Shown here in pieces: positions 56,305 to 64,000 of a stretch of 64,000 bases of DNA; position 1 is the stretch's first letter, and each line of letters opens with the position of its first letter. This DNA is from Ignavibacteriota bacterium (GTDB taxonomy: Bacteria; Bacteroidota; Ignavibacteria; Ignavibacteriales; Melioribacteraceae), in assembly GCA_013112585.1 (NCBI GenBank), contig JABFGH010000003.1, forward strand, positions 186,001 through 250,000, read 5' to 3'. The notes beneath the pieces were generated by a model. That model made no database searches. It was not told where the DNA came from and saw only the letters and a list, made by a program, of their open reading frames with translations. A program made the position numbers and the translations under genes.

Positions 56305-57930
56305 ATGAAAAAATACTTACTGCTGCTGCTCATTTTAGCCGCCGCTCAAAAAACAATACCGCAGGAAAATTACTATACACAAACTGACGGACTTTACGGT
56401 GATCAATTAGAAAACCGCCTTCATCAAATTATTCGCAATCATGTTAGATACCCCTACACCTCTTCCGCCGGCACCGATGTTTGGGATATACTAAAACAAA
56501 CAGATAAAGACACATCTAATCCGAGCAATGTTATACTTATTTATTCCGGCTGGAGTATAAATGCTGATGCCGAATATAATAACGGCAGCGGATGGAGCAG
56601 GGAACATATTTGGCCTAAGTCGCATGGTTTCCCGGGTTCAGGTGATACCGCTTATACTGATGCACACCACCTGCGTCCGTGTGATATAACTGTAAATTCC
56701 CGCAGAAGTGATAAAGATTATGATAACGGCGGTGAACAGGTTATTGACGATGATGGCGCTACAAACTGTTACACTGATTCAGATTCATGGGAACCGCGTG
56801 ATGAGGTAAAGGGTGATTGTGCTAGAATGATTTTTTATATGGCAGCTCGCTACGGAAATATAGATAGCGAAGGATTAGAGATTGTAGATTATACAGGCAC
56901 CTTATCGGGTACTCCTTTAATCGGCAAGTTATCCACGCTGCTTAGTTGGAATAGATTTGACCCGCCGGATGATTTTGAACGAAATAGAAATAATGTTGTT
57001 TTCGCATTCCAGAATAACCGTAATCCTTTTGTTGATTGCCCCGAATTTGCAGACCGTATTTACTGTGCAAATGGGCTAGTTGTTGAAAATGTTCAGGTAA
57101 TTTCTCAAAATCAAATTGTTGTAAAATTTAATTCTAATCTTGAAGCATCATCAGCAGAAAACACTGCAAATTATTTTATTGATCAATCGGTAGGCACACC
57201 GTTATTAGCAGAACTTGGTTATTTGGGTGACCATAGCTCGGTGCTGCTGACAGTTAACCCACTAAGTACTAATAAAAATTATATAGTTAAGTTCTCAAAT
57301 ATTTTGAGTGCATCCGGCAGTAGAATATTTGATAATTCAATTTCGGCGTTAAATATTACTTCATCCTTTCCGGTTGAGTTAATGAGTTTTACTGCAGAGA
57401 TTTTTCAGAATGTCGTAAAACTTAAATGGAGCACAGCAACAGAAATCAATAATTATGGTTTTAAAATTCAAAGATCTGTTGATGAGGAAGTTTGGAATAA
57501 TGTTGGATTTGTAAGCGGAAACGGAACTACCAATGCACCAAAAGATTATTCTTTTGTTGACACTAAATTATCAAATTCAAGCAGCTGCTATTACAGATTG
57601 AAACAAGTTGATAACGACGGCAGCTATGAATATTCAAAAACAATAGAAGTGGTTTTAGAAACGCCAACTGAATACGAGCTGGGTCAGAATTATCCTAACC
57701 CATTTAACCCATCTACTCTTATCAGTTTCACTTTGCCCGAAGCAGGTTATACAAGTTTGATAGTCTATAACTCATTGGGACAAGAAGTTGCAGCATTAGT
57801 AAATAATCAACTTGAAGCCGGATCACATCAATATAACTTTGATGCAAAAAACCTGACTAGCGGAATTTATTTTTATAAACTTGAGTTGAATGATTTTATT
57901 CAAGTAAGAAAAATGATGCTTCTAAAATAG
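56305..57930 (+). CDS. Secreted endonuclease I family protein with T9SS sorting domain
   Basis: The protein has 541 residues. The signal peptide is KKYLLLLLILAAAQKTIPQ. The endonuclease I domain (about 25-250) carries SREHIWPKSHGFPGSGD, HHLRPCDITVNS and DSWEPRDEVKGDCARM, the metal-site and family motifs. An Ig-like region follows (about 255-355), then a Fn3-like module and a T9SS type A sorting domain. It is a full-length paralogue of the gene at the left edge, without the lamin-tail domain. Its last 200 residues are nearly identical to those of the gene just upstream. A TTG two codons earlier is less likely than the ATG chosen. Extracellular nucleic acid use is the probable role. Confidence 0.93.
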   Translation: MKKYLLLLLILAAAQKTIPQENYYTQTDGLYGDQLENRLHQIIRNHVRYPYTSSAGTDVWDILKQTDKDTSNPSNVILIYSGWSINADAEYNNGSGWSREHIWPKSHGFPGSGDTAYTDAHHLRPCDITVNSRRSDKDYDNGGEQVIDDDGATNCYTDSDSWEPRDEVKGDCARMIFYMAARYGNIDSEGLEIVDYTGTLSGTPLIGKLSTLLSWNRFDPPDDFERNRNNVVFAFQNNRNPFVDCPEFADRIYCANGLVVENVQVISQNQIVVKFNSNLEASSAENTANYFIDQSVGTPLLAELGYLGDHSSVLLTVNPLSTNKNYIVKFSNILSASGSRIFDNSISALNITSSFPVELMSFTAEIFQNVVKLKWSTATEINNYGFKIQRSVDEEVWNNVGFVSGNGTTNAPKDYSFVDTKLSNSSSCYYRLKQVDNDGSYEYSKTIEVVLETPTEYELGQNYPNPFNPSTLISFTLPEAGYTSLIVYNSLGQEVAALVNNQLEAGSHQYNFDAKNLTSGIYFYKLELNDFIQVRKMMLLK

Positions 57931-57980
57931 AATTTAGGAGTTAGGAGCCAGTAGTTAGCATAAAAACAAATAATTTCAAA

Positions 57981-58015
57981 GCCGCCATTCAATTTGTGTT
58001 TGGCGGTTTTTTTTT
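57981..58015 (+). terminator. Rho-independent terminator after the nuclease gene
   Basis: GCCGCCA and TGGCGGT separated by about 13 bases form a stem followed by nine T residues. Confidence 0.85.
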
Positions 58016-58045
58016 ACTAAAATTTGAAAACGACAAAAATTAAAG

Positions 58046-58074
58046 TTGCCAAAATGGGAACAGTTTTCTATCTT
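58046..58074 (+). promoter_or_regulatory. Probable promoter of higBA
   Basis: TTGCCA (58046-58051) and TATCTT (58069-58074) are separated by exactly 17 bases and end 16 bases before the higB start. The order and spacing fit a housekeeping promoter; the boxes are not perfect. Confidence 0.5.
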
Positions 58075-58090
58075 ATCCATAGAGATAAAG

Positions 58091-58387
58091 ATGAAAAGAA
58101 TTGTAGCAAAAAAAACATTAATTGAATTTTGGAAAAGGTATTCAAACAGTGAACAGTATCTTAAAACATGGTACAGTACTGCAAAAAGCTCTAATTGGAG
58201 AACTCCTACGGGCGTTAAAAAGACATATGCAAATGCAAGCATTATTGGTGATAATAGAGTAGTTTTTAACATAAAGGGAAATGATTACAGATTGATTGTA
58301 AAATTTAATTATGAAAGACAATGGGCGTTTATTCGATTTATAGGTACACATGCCGAGTATGATAAAATAAATGCTGAAAGTATTTAA
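58091..58387 (+). CDS. higB: HigB-family toxin (mRNA interferase)
   Basis: The protein has 98 residues. It shows the HigB/RelE-like family pattern IAKKTLIEFW-type start (RIVAKKTLIEFWKRY), NWRTPTGVKKTYANASII, NRVVFNIKGNDYRLIVKFNYE and FIRFIGTHAEYDKI. Members cut mRNA on the ribosome. The open frame begins at 58046, but the ATG at 58091 matches the family start. The toxin gene comes first, which is the usual HigBA order. Confidence 0.93.
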   Translation: MKRIVAKKTLIEFWKRYSNSEQYLKTWYSTAKSSNWRTPTGVKKTYANASIIGDNRVVFNIKGNDYRLIVKFNYERQWAFIRFIGTHAEYDKINAESI

Positions 58388-58405
58388 TGATAATGAGGAA
58401 ATACA

Positions 58406-58774
58406 ATGAAAATTAAGCCGATAAAAAATGAAAAAGACTATGAAGCCGCATTAAGAAGGCTGGAAAAAATTTTTGATGCCAAACCAAATACCAAAGATGG
58501 TGATGAGGCGGATATATTAAGTTTATTAATTGAAAATTATGAGAATCAAAAATATGAAATTGAAACTCCTGACCCTATTGAAGCCATAAAAATTAGAATG
58601 GAAGAAATGAATTTGAAGCAGAAAGATTTAATTGGTGTAATAGGCGGTAAAAGTAGAGTTTCCGATGTTCTAAATAAAAAAAGGAAATTAAATGTTGATA
58701 TGATCAGAAATCTCGCCAATAAATTAAATCTTTCCGCTTCACTTCTTATTAAGGAATATAATCTCTCTCACTAG
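58406..58774 (+). CDS. higA: HigA-family antitoxin with helix-turn-helix
   Basis: The protein has 122 residues. The N-terminal toxin-binding half (YEAALRRLEKIFDAKPNTKDGDEADIL) is typical of HigA proteins paired with this HigB class. The C-terminal half is an XRE-type helix-turn-helix (LKQKDLIGVIGGKSRVSDVLNKKRKL). It is 18 bases after higB and would neutralise it and repress the pair. Confidence 0.94.
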   Translation: MKIKPIKNEKDYEAALRRLEKIFDAKPNTKDGDEADILSLLIENYENQKYEIETPDPIEAIKIRMEEMNLKQKDLIGVIGGKSRVSDVLNKKRKLNVDMIRNLANKLNLSASLLIKEYNLSH

Positions 58775-58805
58775 AGAATAATTTTTAGTTTTATCAGTTA
58801 ATAAG

Positions 58806-60146
58806 TTAATGTTCGTTTTTTATTCTATTACTTTTAATACTAAACCTAATCGTTAATACTAAAGCAGCTACACTTAACCCAATCAGCAGCCCAATCCAAA
58901 CACCAACTGCTCCCATCTTCATAATAAATGCAAAATATCCTCCCGCAGGCAAGCCAATAACCCAATAAGCGGTAAAGGTAATAAGCATAGGGACTTTAAC
59001 ATCGGTAAGTCCGCGCAATACTCCCAATCCAACAGCTTGTATTCCATCAGAGATTTGAAACAGCGCTCCAATCACAATTAAGGATGAAGCAATTGGTATA
59101 ACCTCGTTATCCGAAATAAATAGTGTAGGAAGAAAATCTTTAAGCAGAATAAAAAGTATTGCTGAAAACGCCATAAATATTGAAGCCAAAGCGAATGCGC
59201 TTAAACCTGCTCTCTTCATTTCGATGAATTTTTCTTCACCCATTTTTGTACTTACACGTATTGTAGAAGCAGTGGCAATACCAACAATAAACATAAATGA
59301 GATAGAGGCAATGCTAATTGCAATTTGATGCGCCGCTAATTGTGCACTGCCAAGCCATCCTATTATTACTGCGGATGCAGAAAAGGCTCCTACCTCAAAG
59401 AAAAATGCTACTCCTATCGGGAAACCTAATTTTATAATTTTATGTATCATCTCCCAATTTATACTTCTGAATTTTAATGTTGGATCATATTCCTTAAATC
59501 TTGGCGAATTCATTACAAAGTACATCATTAAGACAGCCATAAAACCACGGGTTAAAAATGTAGAATATCCGGCACCATCTAAACCCAAGGCAGGCATGCC
59601 CAAATTACCATGAATAAATATCCAGTTGCCCAAAACATTAATTAAATTTGCCGCCAATGTTATATACATAGCAGGCTTTGTGAATGACAAGCCTTCAACA
59701 AATTGGCGATATGTCTGGAAAATCATAAACGGAATTATTGAAGCACTAATAATTCGCATGTATGAATCAGCCATCAAGGTTACTTCATAAGGCTGATTCA
59801 GCAATTCCAAAAAGTACGAGGCGAAAAAGAGTAATAATGAAAGTAGAATTGAAAATACACCGTTAACTATTAATGACTGCCTTAATATAATGCCGCATTC
59901 ATCATTATTCTTTTTGCCTTTTGCTATGCCTATTAATGGTGTGGCGGCAAGGCTCATTCCAAGACCCAATATTAATATTAGAATAACAATTCCATTAACC
60001 AAAGATGCTGCGGCTAACGGGTCTTTGCCTAATGAGCCAACCATTAAACTATCTACAACACCAAACATTACATGCCCAACCTGCCCAATTGCCACCGGCA
60101 TTGCTAATTTAAAAGTTTCATTTATGTGTTTTTTATAGCTCGTCAA
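58806..60146 (-). CDS. MATE-family multidrug/Na+ antiporter
   Basis: The 446-residue protein has about twelve membrane segments in two similar halves, the MATE (NorM/DinF) pattern. Motifs include MPVAIGQVGHVMFGVVDSLMVGSLG near the start and FPIGVAFFFEVGAFSASAVIIGWLG at the start of the second half. It exports organic cations or drugs in exchange for Na+ or H+; the substrate cannot be told from sequence. The first codon is TTG; the next in-frame ATG falls within the first membrane segment, so TTG is preferred. It is convergent with higA. Confidence 0.93.
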   Translation of the reverse strand: MTSYKKHINETFKLAMPVAIGQVGHVMFGVVDSLMVGSLGKDPLAAASLVNGIVILILILGLGMSLAATPLIGIAKGKKNNDECGIILRQSLIVNGVFSILLSLLLFFASYFLELLNQPYEVTLMADSYMRIISASIIPFMIFQTYRQFVEGLSFTKPAMYITLAANLINVLGNWIFIHGNLGMPALGLDGAGYSTFLTRGFMAVLMMYFVMNSPRFKEYDPTLKFRSINWEMIHKIIKLGFPIGVAFFFEVGAFSASAVIIGWLGSAQLAAHQIAISIASISFMFIVGIATASTIRVSTKMGEEKFIEMKRAGLSAFALASIFMAFSAILFILLKDFLPTLFISDNEVIPIASSLIVIGALFQISDGIQAVGLGVLRGLTDVKVPMLITFTAYWVIGLPAGGYFAFIMKMGAVGVWIGLLIGLSVAALVLTIRFSIKSNRIKNEH

Positions 60147-60240
60147 AAATCGTTTAGTTTTTGATTCAAAAAAGGATAAGTTTTATTTCTTAATATCTTT
60201 AATTATTTTAACAAATTATACTTCTAAATAATTGTGAATA

Positions 60241-61365
60241 ATGAAAAATAATAGCAGAATCATATTTCTTGACATACTAAGAGCAATTGCAGTTCTGATG
60301 ATGGTGCAGGGTCATACTATTGATTCTCTGCTGGCTGATGAATATAGAACATTTGATTCTGTGATCTACTCAGTGTGGCATACAATGCGGGGCTTTACTG
60401 CTCCTATTTTTATGTTTACTGCCGGAGTTGTTTTTACTTACTTGCTTAAACTTAACAATCTCCCATTTAAAGATAATCCAAGAGTTGTAAAGGGTTTAAA
60501 AAGGTTTTTCCTTTTACTTGGGTTAGGATATTTACTGCGTTATCCTACTTATAAAATTTTCGATTTTAGATATGTCTCAGAAACTCAGTGGAAAATATTT
60601 TTTGCAGTTGATGCACTTCATTTAATAGCATTCGGTCTTCTATTTATTTTAATACTTACATACATTTCCGAAAAAGTTAAAGTGAGCAGTATTACTGTTT
60701 TTTCATCAGGCGCTGCATTTTTCTTTTTAATGCTCTTTGTCGTGCGCGAATTTTCGTGGGGCGAAATTTTACCGCAATTTGCCGCAGGTTATTTCACGCG
60801 TGAGTTCGGATCAATATTTCCACTTTTCCCTTATGCAGGTTATGTTTTAGCCGGCGGAGTATTGGGAATAATTTTAGCCGGTAATAAAGATATTTATAAA
60901 GAGAGCGGCTTTATGATTAAACTATTGCTTATAGGTTCATCATTAATTGCTGTTTCCTATTTACTGTTCGGTATAATAAATATTTATGAACCTCAAGCAA
61001 ATTATTGGACATCAAGAATATCAATAGTTTTTTTCAGACTTGGTGTTGTACTGATGTTAAACGGTGCAATTGGTTTTGCCGCAGCTAAGCTGAATAATAT
61101 TCCGAATACAATTAAGCTGATCGGCAGGCATACTTTATTGATTTATGTGGTGCATCTTGTAATTATTTACGGCAGTGCATGGTCGCCCGGAGTAAGCAGG
61201 TATTTTAAACATAGTCTAACCCTTTTTGAAGCAATAACAGCCGCACTAATTATGATTTCATTAATGATCGGCATGGTTCTTATCATAAATAAATTAGTTT
61301 TTGAACGCAGAAGAAAAAAACATAAACTTGCCGCAGCTAACGTATATTTAATTAAACCGAAATAA
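60241..61365 (+). CDS. Multi-pass membrane acyltransferase-like protein (DUF1624/HGSNAT-like)
   Basis: The protein has 374 residues and about ten membrane segments. The start [23 protein letters not shown], with a His in the first membrane helix, and the following [15 protein letters not shown] fit the heparan-glucosaminide N-acetyltransferase / acyltransferase 3 superfamily. These move acyl groups across or at the membrane onto sugars. The acceptor is unknown. It ends one base before ruvB, so it is probably co-transcribed with ruvB, kdsA and kdsC. Confidence 0.8.
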   Translation: MKNNSRIIFLDILRAIAVLMMVQGHTIDSLLADEYRTFDSVIYSVWHTMRGFTAPIFMFTAGVVFTYLLKLNNLPFKDNPRVVKGLKRFFLLLGLGYLLRYPTYKIFDFRYVSETQWKIFFAVDALHLIAFGLLFILILTYISEKVKVSSITVFSSGAAFFFLMLFVVREFSWGEILPQFAAGYFTREFGSIFPLFPYAGYVLAGGVLGIILAGNKDIYKESGFMIKLLLIGSSLIAVSYLLFGIINIYEPQANYWTSRISIVFFRLGVVLMLNGAIGFAAAKLNNIPNTIKLIGRHTLLIYVVHLVIIYGSAWSPGVSRYFKHSLTLFEAITAALIMISLMIGMVLIINKLVFERRRKKHKLAAANVYLIKPK

Positions 61366-61366
61366 T

Positions 61367-62401
61367 ATGAGAAATTCTGAAAATACTAATCCCGCGCTGA
61401 CTGAAGAAGAAGCAAAATTTGAACACGCAATTCGCCCGCATGCTTTTAGTGAGTTCAAGGGACAAAAAAAAATTACCGATAATCTTAAAGTTTTTATAGG
61501 TGCGGCAAAAAAAAGAAGCGATGGACTTGATCATTGTTTGCTTACCGGTCCGCCGGGGTTAGGTAAAACTACACTTGCCAATATTATTGCTCACGAAATG
61601 GGAGTGAAACTTAAATCAACATCGGGACCCGTGCTTGAAAAACCGGGCGACTTAGCCGGCATCTTAACGAACTTGGAAGAAAATTCAGTTCTATTCATTG
61701 ATGAAATTCACCGTCTTAGTCCGGTAGTTGAAGAATATCTTTACTCGGCAATGGAAGATTTTACAATTGATATTATGATTGATACAGGACCCAATGCACG
61801 TACGGTTCAAATAAAATTGCCCAGTTACACACTTGTTGGTGCAACGACAAGAGCAGGTTTGTTAACCGCTCCTTTGCGCGATAGATTTGGAATAAAATCA
61901 AGGCTGGATTATTACGATGCTGAATTGTTAAAACTGATTGTGATAAGGTCGTCCCGTATTCTTGGAGTTGAGATAGAAGAAAATGCAGCTTTCGAACTTG
62001 CAAAGAGATCTAGAGGTACACCGAGAATTGCAAACAGGTTACTTAAAAGAACGCGTGATTTTGCAGATTATGAAAACAAAAGTAAAATCGATTTACTTAT
62101 AACTCAAAAAGCGCTTGATGCTTTAGAAGTTGATGAAGGCGGCTTGGATGAAATGGATAAAGATATTATCCTTGCCATAATCGATAAGTTTAACGGCGGT
62201 CCGGTTGGGCTAAGCACTCTTGCCGTTGCTGTTAATGAAGATGCGGGAACTTTGGAAGAAGTATATGAACCGTTTTTAATTCAACAGGGATTTATTAAAA
62301 GAACCCCGCGCGGAAGAGAAGCAACAATACTTGCTTATAAAAAGTTTAACAGAGAATACAAAACACAAAAAAATCAAAACTCATTGTTTGATGAATTATG
62401 A
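61367..62401 (+). CDS. ruvB: Holliday junction branch migration helicase RuvB
   Basis: RuvB drives branch migration at Holliday junctions with RuvA. The 344-residue AAA+ protein has Walker A GPPGLGKT (61-68), Walker B with DEIHR (111-115), the sensor region GATTRAGLL with PLRDRFG, and a C-terminal winged helix ([13 protein letters not shown]). ruvA and ruvC are not next to it. Its stop overlaps the kdsA start (ATGA). Confidence 0.97.
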   Translation: MRNSENTNPALTEEEAKFEHAIRPHAFSEFKGQKKITDNLKVFIGAAKKRSDGLDHCLLTGPPGLGKTTLANIIAHEMGVKLKSTSGPVLEKPGDLAGILTNLEENSVLFIDEIHRLSPVVEEYLYSAMEDFTIDIMIDTGPNARTVQIKLPSYTLVGATTRAGLLTAPLRDRFGIKSRLDYYDAELLKLIVIRSSRILGVEIEENAAFELAKRSRGTPRIANRLLKRTRDFADYENKSKIDLLITQKALDALEVDEGGLDEMDKDIILAIIDKFNGGPVGLSTLAVAVNEDAGTLEEVYEPFLIQQGFIKRTPRGREATILAYKKFNREYKTQKNQNSLFDEL

Positions 62402-63213
62402 TTAAGCTGAATGAAATAGTCTTTGGAAACGGCAATCCCTTTGTTTTGATTGCGGGTCCGTGTGTAATTGAAAGCAGGGAGATAACTTTTGATACTGCCG
62501 CTGAAATAAAAAGAATTACCGAAGAATTAAATATTCCATTTATATTTAAGTCCAGCTACAAAAAAGCCAATAGAACAGATGTTAATTCATTTACCGGCTT
62601 GGGCGATGACGAAGGATTGCAAATATTAGCCGATATAAAGACTGACCTGAATTTGCCCATTTTAACTGATGTACACAGTCCGGCTGAAGCAAACAAAGCA
62701 AGTGAGGCAGCAGATATTTTACAAATTCCGGCTTTTCTTTGCAGGCAGACTGATTTATTAATTGCTGCAGGTGAAACAGGAAAAATTATAAATATTAAGA
62801 AAGGTCAATTTTTAGCACCGTCTTCTATGAAAAATGCTGCCGATAAAGTTGCATCGACGGGTAACAATAAAATATTATTAACAGAACGAGGAACTACTTT
62901 CGGCTATAACAATCTTGTTGTTGATATGCGTGCGTTAATAATTATGCGTGAATTAGGTTACCCCGTTGTCATGGATGCAACACATTCTGTTCAAATGCCG
63001 GGCGCGGGAAATATAACCGGAGGCAATCCAAAATTTATAGCTCCGTTAGCAAAAGCCGCTGCTGCAGTTGGTATTGATGCGCTTTTTGTGGAAGTGCATC
63101 CCGATCCACAAAAAGCATTAAGTGATTCTGAAAGTCAGCTGCCGTTAAGCGAGCTGAAAAAATTATTGATTGAAGTTAAAAAAATAGATGAAGCAGTGAA
63201 AAACAATGACTGA
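62398..63213 (+). CDS. kdsA: 3-deoxy-8-phosphooctulonate (Kdo-8-P) synthase
   Basis: KdsA condenses arabinose 5-phosphate and phosphoenolpyruvate to Kdo-8-phosphate for the lipopolysaccharide inner core. The 271-residue TIM-barrel protein has [62 protein letters not shown] and [10 protein letters not shown]. The metal-site pattern of the metal-independent form, with Asn in GYNNL, is kept. It is followed by kdsC, the next enzyme of the pathway. Confidence 0.97.
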   Translation: MIKLNEIVFGNGNPFVLIAGPCVIESREITFDTAAEIKRITEELNIPFIFKSSYKKANRTDVNSFTGLGDDEGLQILADIKTDLNLPILTDVHSPAEANKASEAADILQIPAFLCRQTDLLIAAGETGKIINIKKGQFLAPSSMKNAADKVASTGNNKILLTERGTTFGYNNLVVDMRALIIMRELGYPVVMDATHSVQMPGAGNITGGNPKFIAPLAKAAAAVGIDALFVEVHPDPQKALSDSESQLPLSELKKLLIEVKKIDEAVKNND

Positions 63214-63715
63214 TAATACTTTAAAATTCAATCGTATTAAATTTTTGTTATTTGATATTGACGGTGTGCTCGTCAATAGATATGCTGCTAATCCTATCGG
63301 AGACCTTGCCTGTTATAAAGATGTTCTGATTGAAGCATTAAACTATTTTAGAGTAAGCGGATATAAATCCGGAATTGTTACGGCACGCGGAAAAGATAAT
63401 GTAACAGAATTTTTAAGTGAACTGCCTTTCGATGAATTTTATACCTCATCAATTGATAAAGTTAGTCCTATAGAATTAATGCTTCACTATAACGATATGA
63501 GCTTTGAAGAACTGATGTATACCGGTGATGATATTCTTGATATACCATTAATGCAGAAATCGGGATTTTCAATTTGCCCGGCAGATGCAAAAAGAGAAGT
63601 AAGAAGAATAGCCGATATGATATTAGAAAATAACGGCGGTATTCAAACACTTGCTGAAATTGTAAATTTTATAGAAAATTCAAAATCAAGATTAACAGAT
63701 AATAATATTAAATAG
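63206..63715 (+). CDS. kdsC: Kdo-8-phosphate phosphatase (HAD family)
   Basis: This 169-residue type C0 HAD phosphatase removes phosphate from Kdo-8-P. It has FDIDGVLVN (Asp17, Asp19), VTARGKDNV (motif II), YTGDDILDIPLM (motif IV) and PADAKREVRRIADMI. The overlap with kdsA and the pathway order support the call. The family's usual DVDGVLTDG start is varied here, so other sugar phosphates remain possible substrates. Confidence 0.92.
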   Translation: MTDNTLKFNRIKFLLFDIDGVLVNRYAANPIGDLACYKDVLIEALNYFRVSGYKSGIVTARGKDNVTEFLSELPFDEFYTSSIDKVSPIELMLHYNDMSFEELMYTGDDILDIPLMQKSGFSICPADAKREVRRIADMILENNGGIQTLAEIVNFIENSKSRLTDNNIK

Positions 63716-63759
63716 ACTTAAAACTATATCATTAAAAATATTTTCAAGAATCAATAAAT

Positions 63760-63796
63760 CCTACCCCCGGTGCCAAGTGCACCCCATCGGTGTAGG
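63760..63796. other. Imperfect GC-rich palindrome downstream of kdsC
   Basis: CCTACCCCCGGTG and CATCGGTGTAGG form an imperfect inverted repeat in AT-rich DNA, with GGTGCCAAGTGCACC between them. It lacks a T-tract directly after it, so it is not a clear terminator. It may be a dispersed repeat. Confidence 0.4.
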
Positions 63797-63808
63797 AAAT
63801 CTTAAAAA

Positions 63809-64000
63809 TCTTTTATTCTTTTAATTCTTTAATCTTTTAATCTTGTAATCTTGTAATCTTGTAATCTTGTAATCTTTTAATCTTGTAATCTTGTAATCTT
63901 GTAATCTTGTAATCTTGTAATCTTGTAATCTTGCAATCTTGCAATCTTGTAATCTTGCAATCTTTTAATTTTGTAATCTTTCAATCTTGTAATTTTTTTA
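63809..64000. repeat. 8-bp tandem repeat (TAATCTTG)n running off the right edge
   Basis: About 23 near-perfect copies of the octamer TAATCTTG follow kdsC, with T or C variants (TTTTAATC, TTGCAATC) and decay at both ends. The minus strand reads an open eight-residue cycle, but this is a by-product of the repeat and not evidence of a gene. Confidence 0.92.

Noticed and set aside
63809-64000. A repetitive protein on the minus strand (eight-residue cycle through the octamer repeat)
   Set aside because: Any reading frame through CAAGATTA repeats is open by chance because eight and three share no factor; no start, signal or domain is present.

Overview
The window reads as chromosomal DNA from a low-GC, Gram-negative member of the Fibrobacteres-Chlorobi-Bacteroidetes group, most likely Ignavibacteria. 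The support is direct: secreted proteins end in a type IX secretion (T9SS) sorting domain of the NPFNPST form, LpxC and FabZ are fused in one polypeptide, and genes for a two-membrane envelope dominate (lpxA/C/D, bamA, skp, tamB, kdsA/C, heptose genes). No rRNA, tRNA or CRISPR array was seen. The species-level identity is inference.

Layout. 1-1607 is the 3' part of a secreted endonuclease I with a lamin-tail domain. 1943-4511 holds an orphan sensor kinase and purA. 4616-14976 is a partner-switching signalling cluster: two STAS anti-anti-sigma factors, an ECF sigma factor, an RsbW-type kinase and three large SpoIIE/RsbU-type phosphatases with different sensor halves. A four-helix-bundle (IVP/S23 family) gene flanked by long inverted repeats sits inside this cluster. 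15052-17613 encodes a large SF2 helicase fused to an HNH nuclease. Then come secDF, rpsF-ssb-rpsR-rplI, and hppA, pth, rplY and prs.

27133-49262 is almost entirely envelope biogenesis. It includes a metallopeptidase/beta-propeller/outer-membrane-barrel fusion, rnr, tamB, two separate HldE halves and a propeller protein. It then runs through a LipM-like acyltransferase, lpxA, lpxC/fabZ, lpxD, two skp genes, bamA and uppS. 49470-50753 is a lexA operon with two small genes of unknown role, behind a promoter whose -10 box overlaps a palindromic operator. ilvE and an orphan mlaE follow.

53037-54145 is about 1.1 kb of non-coding DNA packed with composite palindromic repeats. 54146-57930 holds two T9SS-exported proteins whose C-terminal 200 residues are nearly identical. 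Next are a higBA toxin-antitoxin pair, a MATE transporter, a membrane acyltransferase, and ruvB-kdsA-kdsC. The window ends in an 8-bp tandem repeat.

How the genes work together: LpxA/C/D, KdsA/C and the HldE halves feed lipid A, Kdo and heptose synthesis. SecDF, Skp, BamA and TamB export and insert outer-membrane proteins, and UppS supplies the lipid carrier. The phosphatase/STAS/kinase cluster probably turns several membrane and cytoplasmic signals into one regulatory output, but its target is not evident here. Several genes (pth, rnr, tamB, uppS, MATE) appear to start at TTG.
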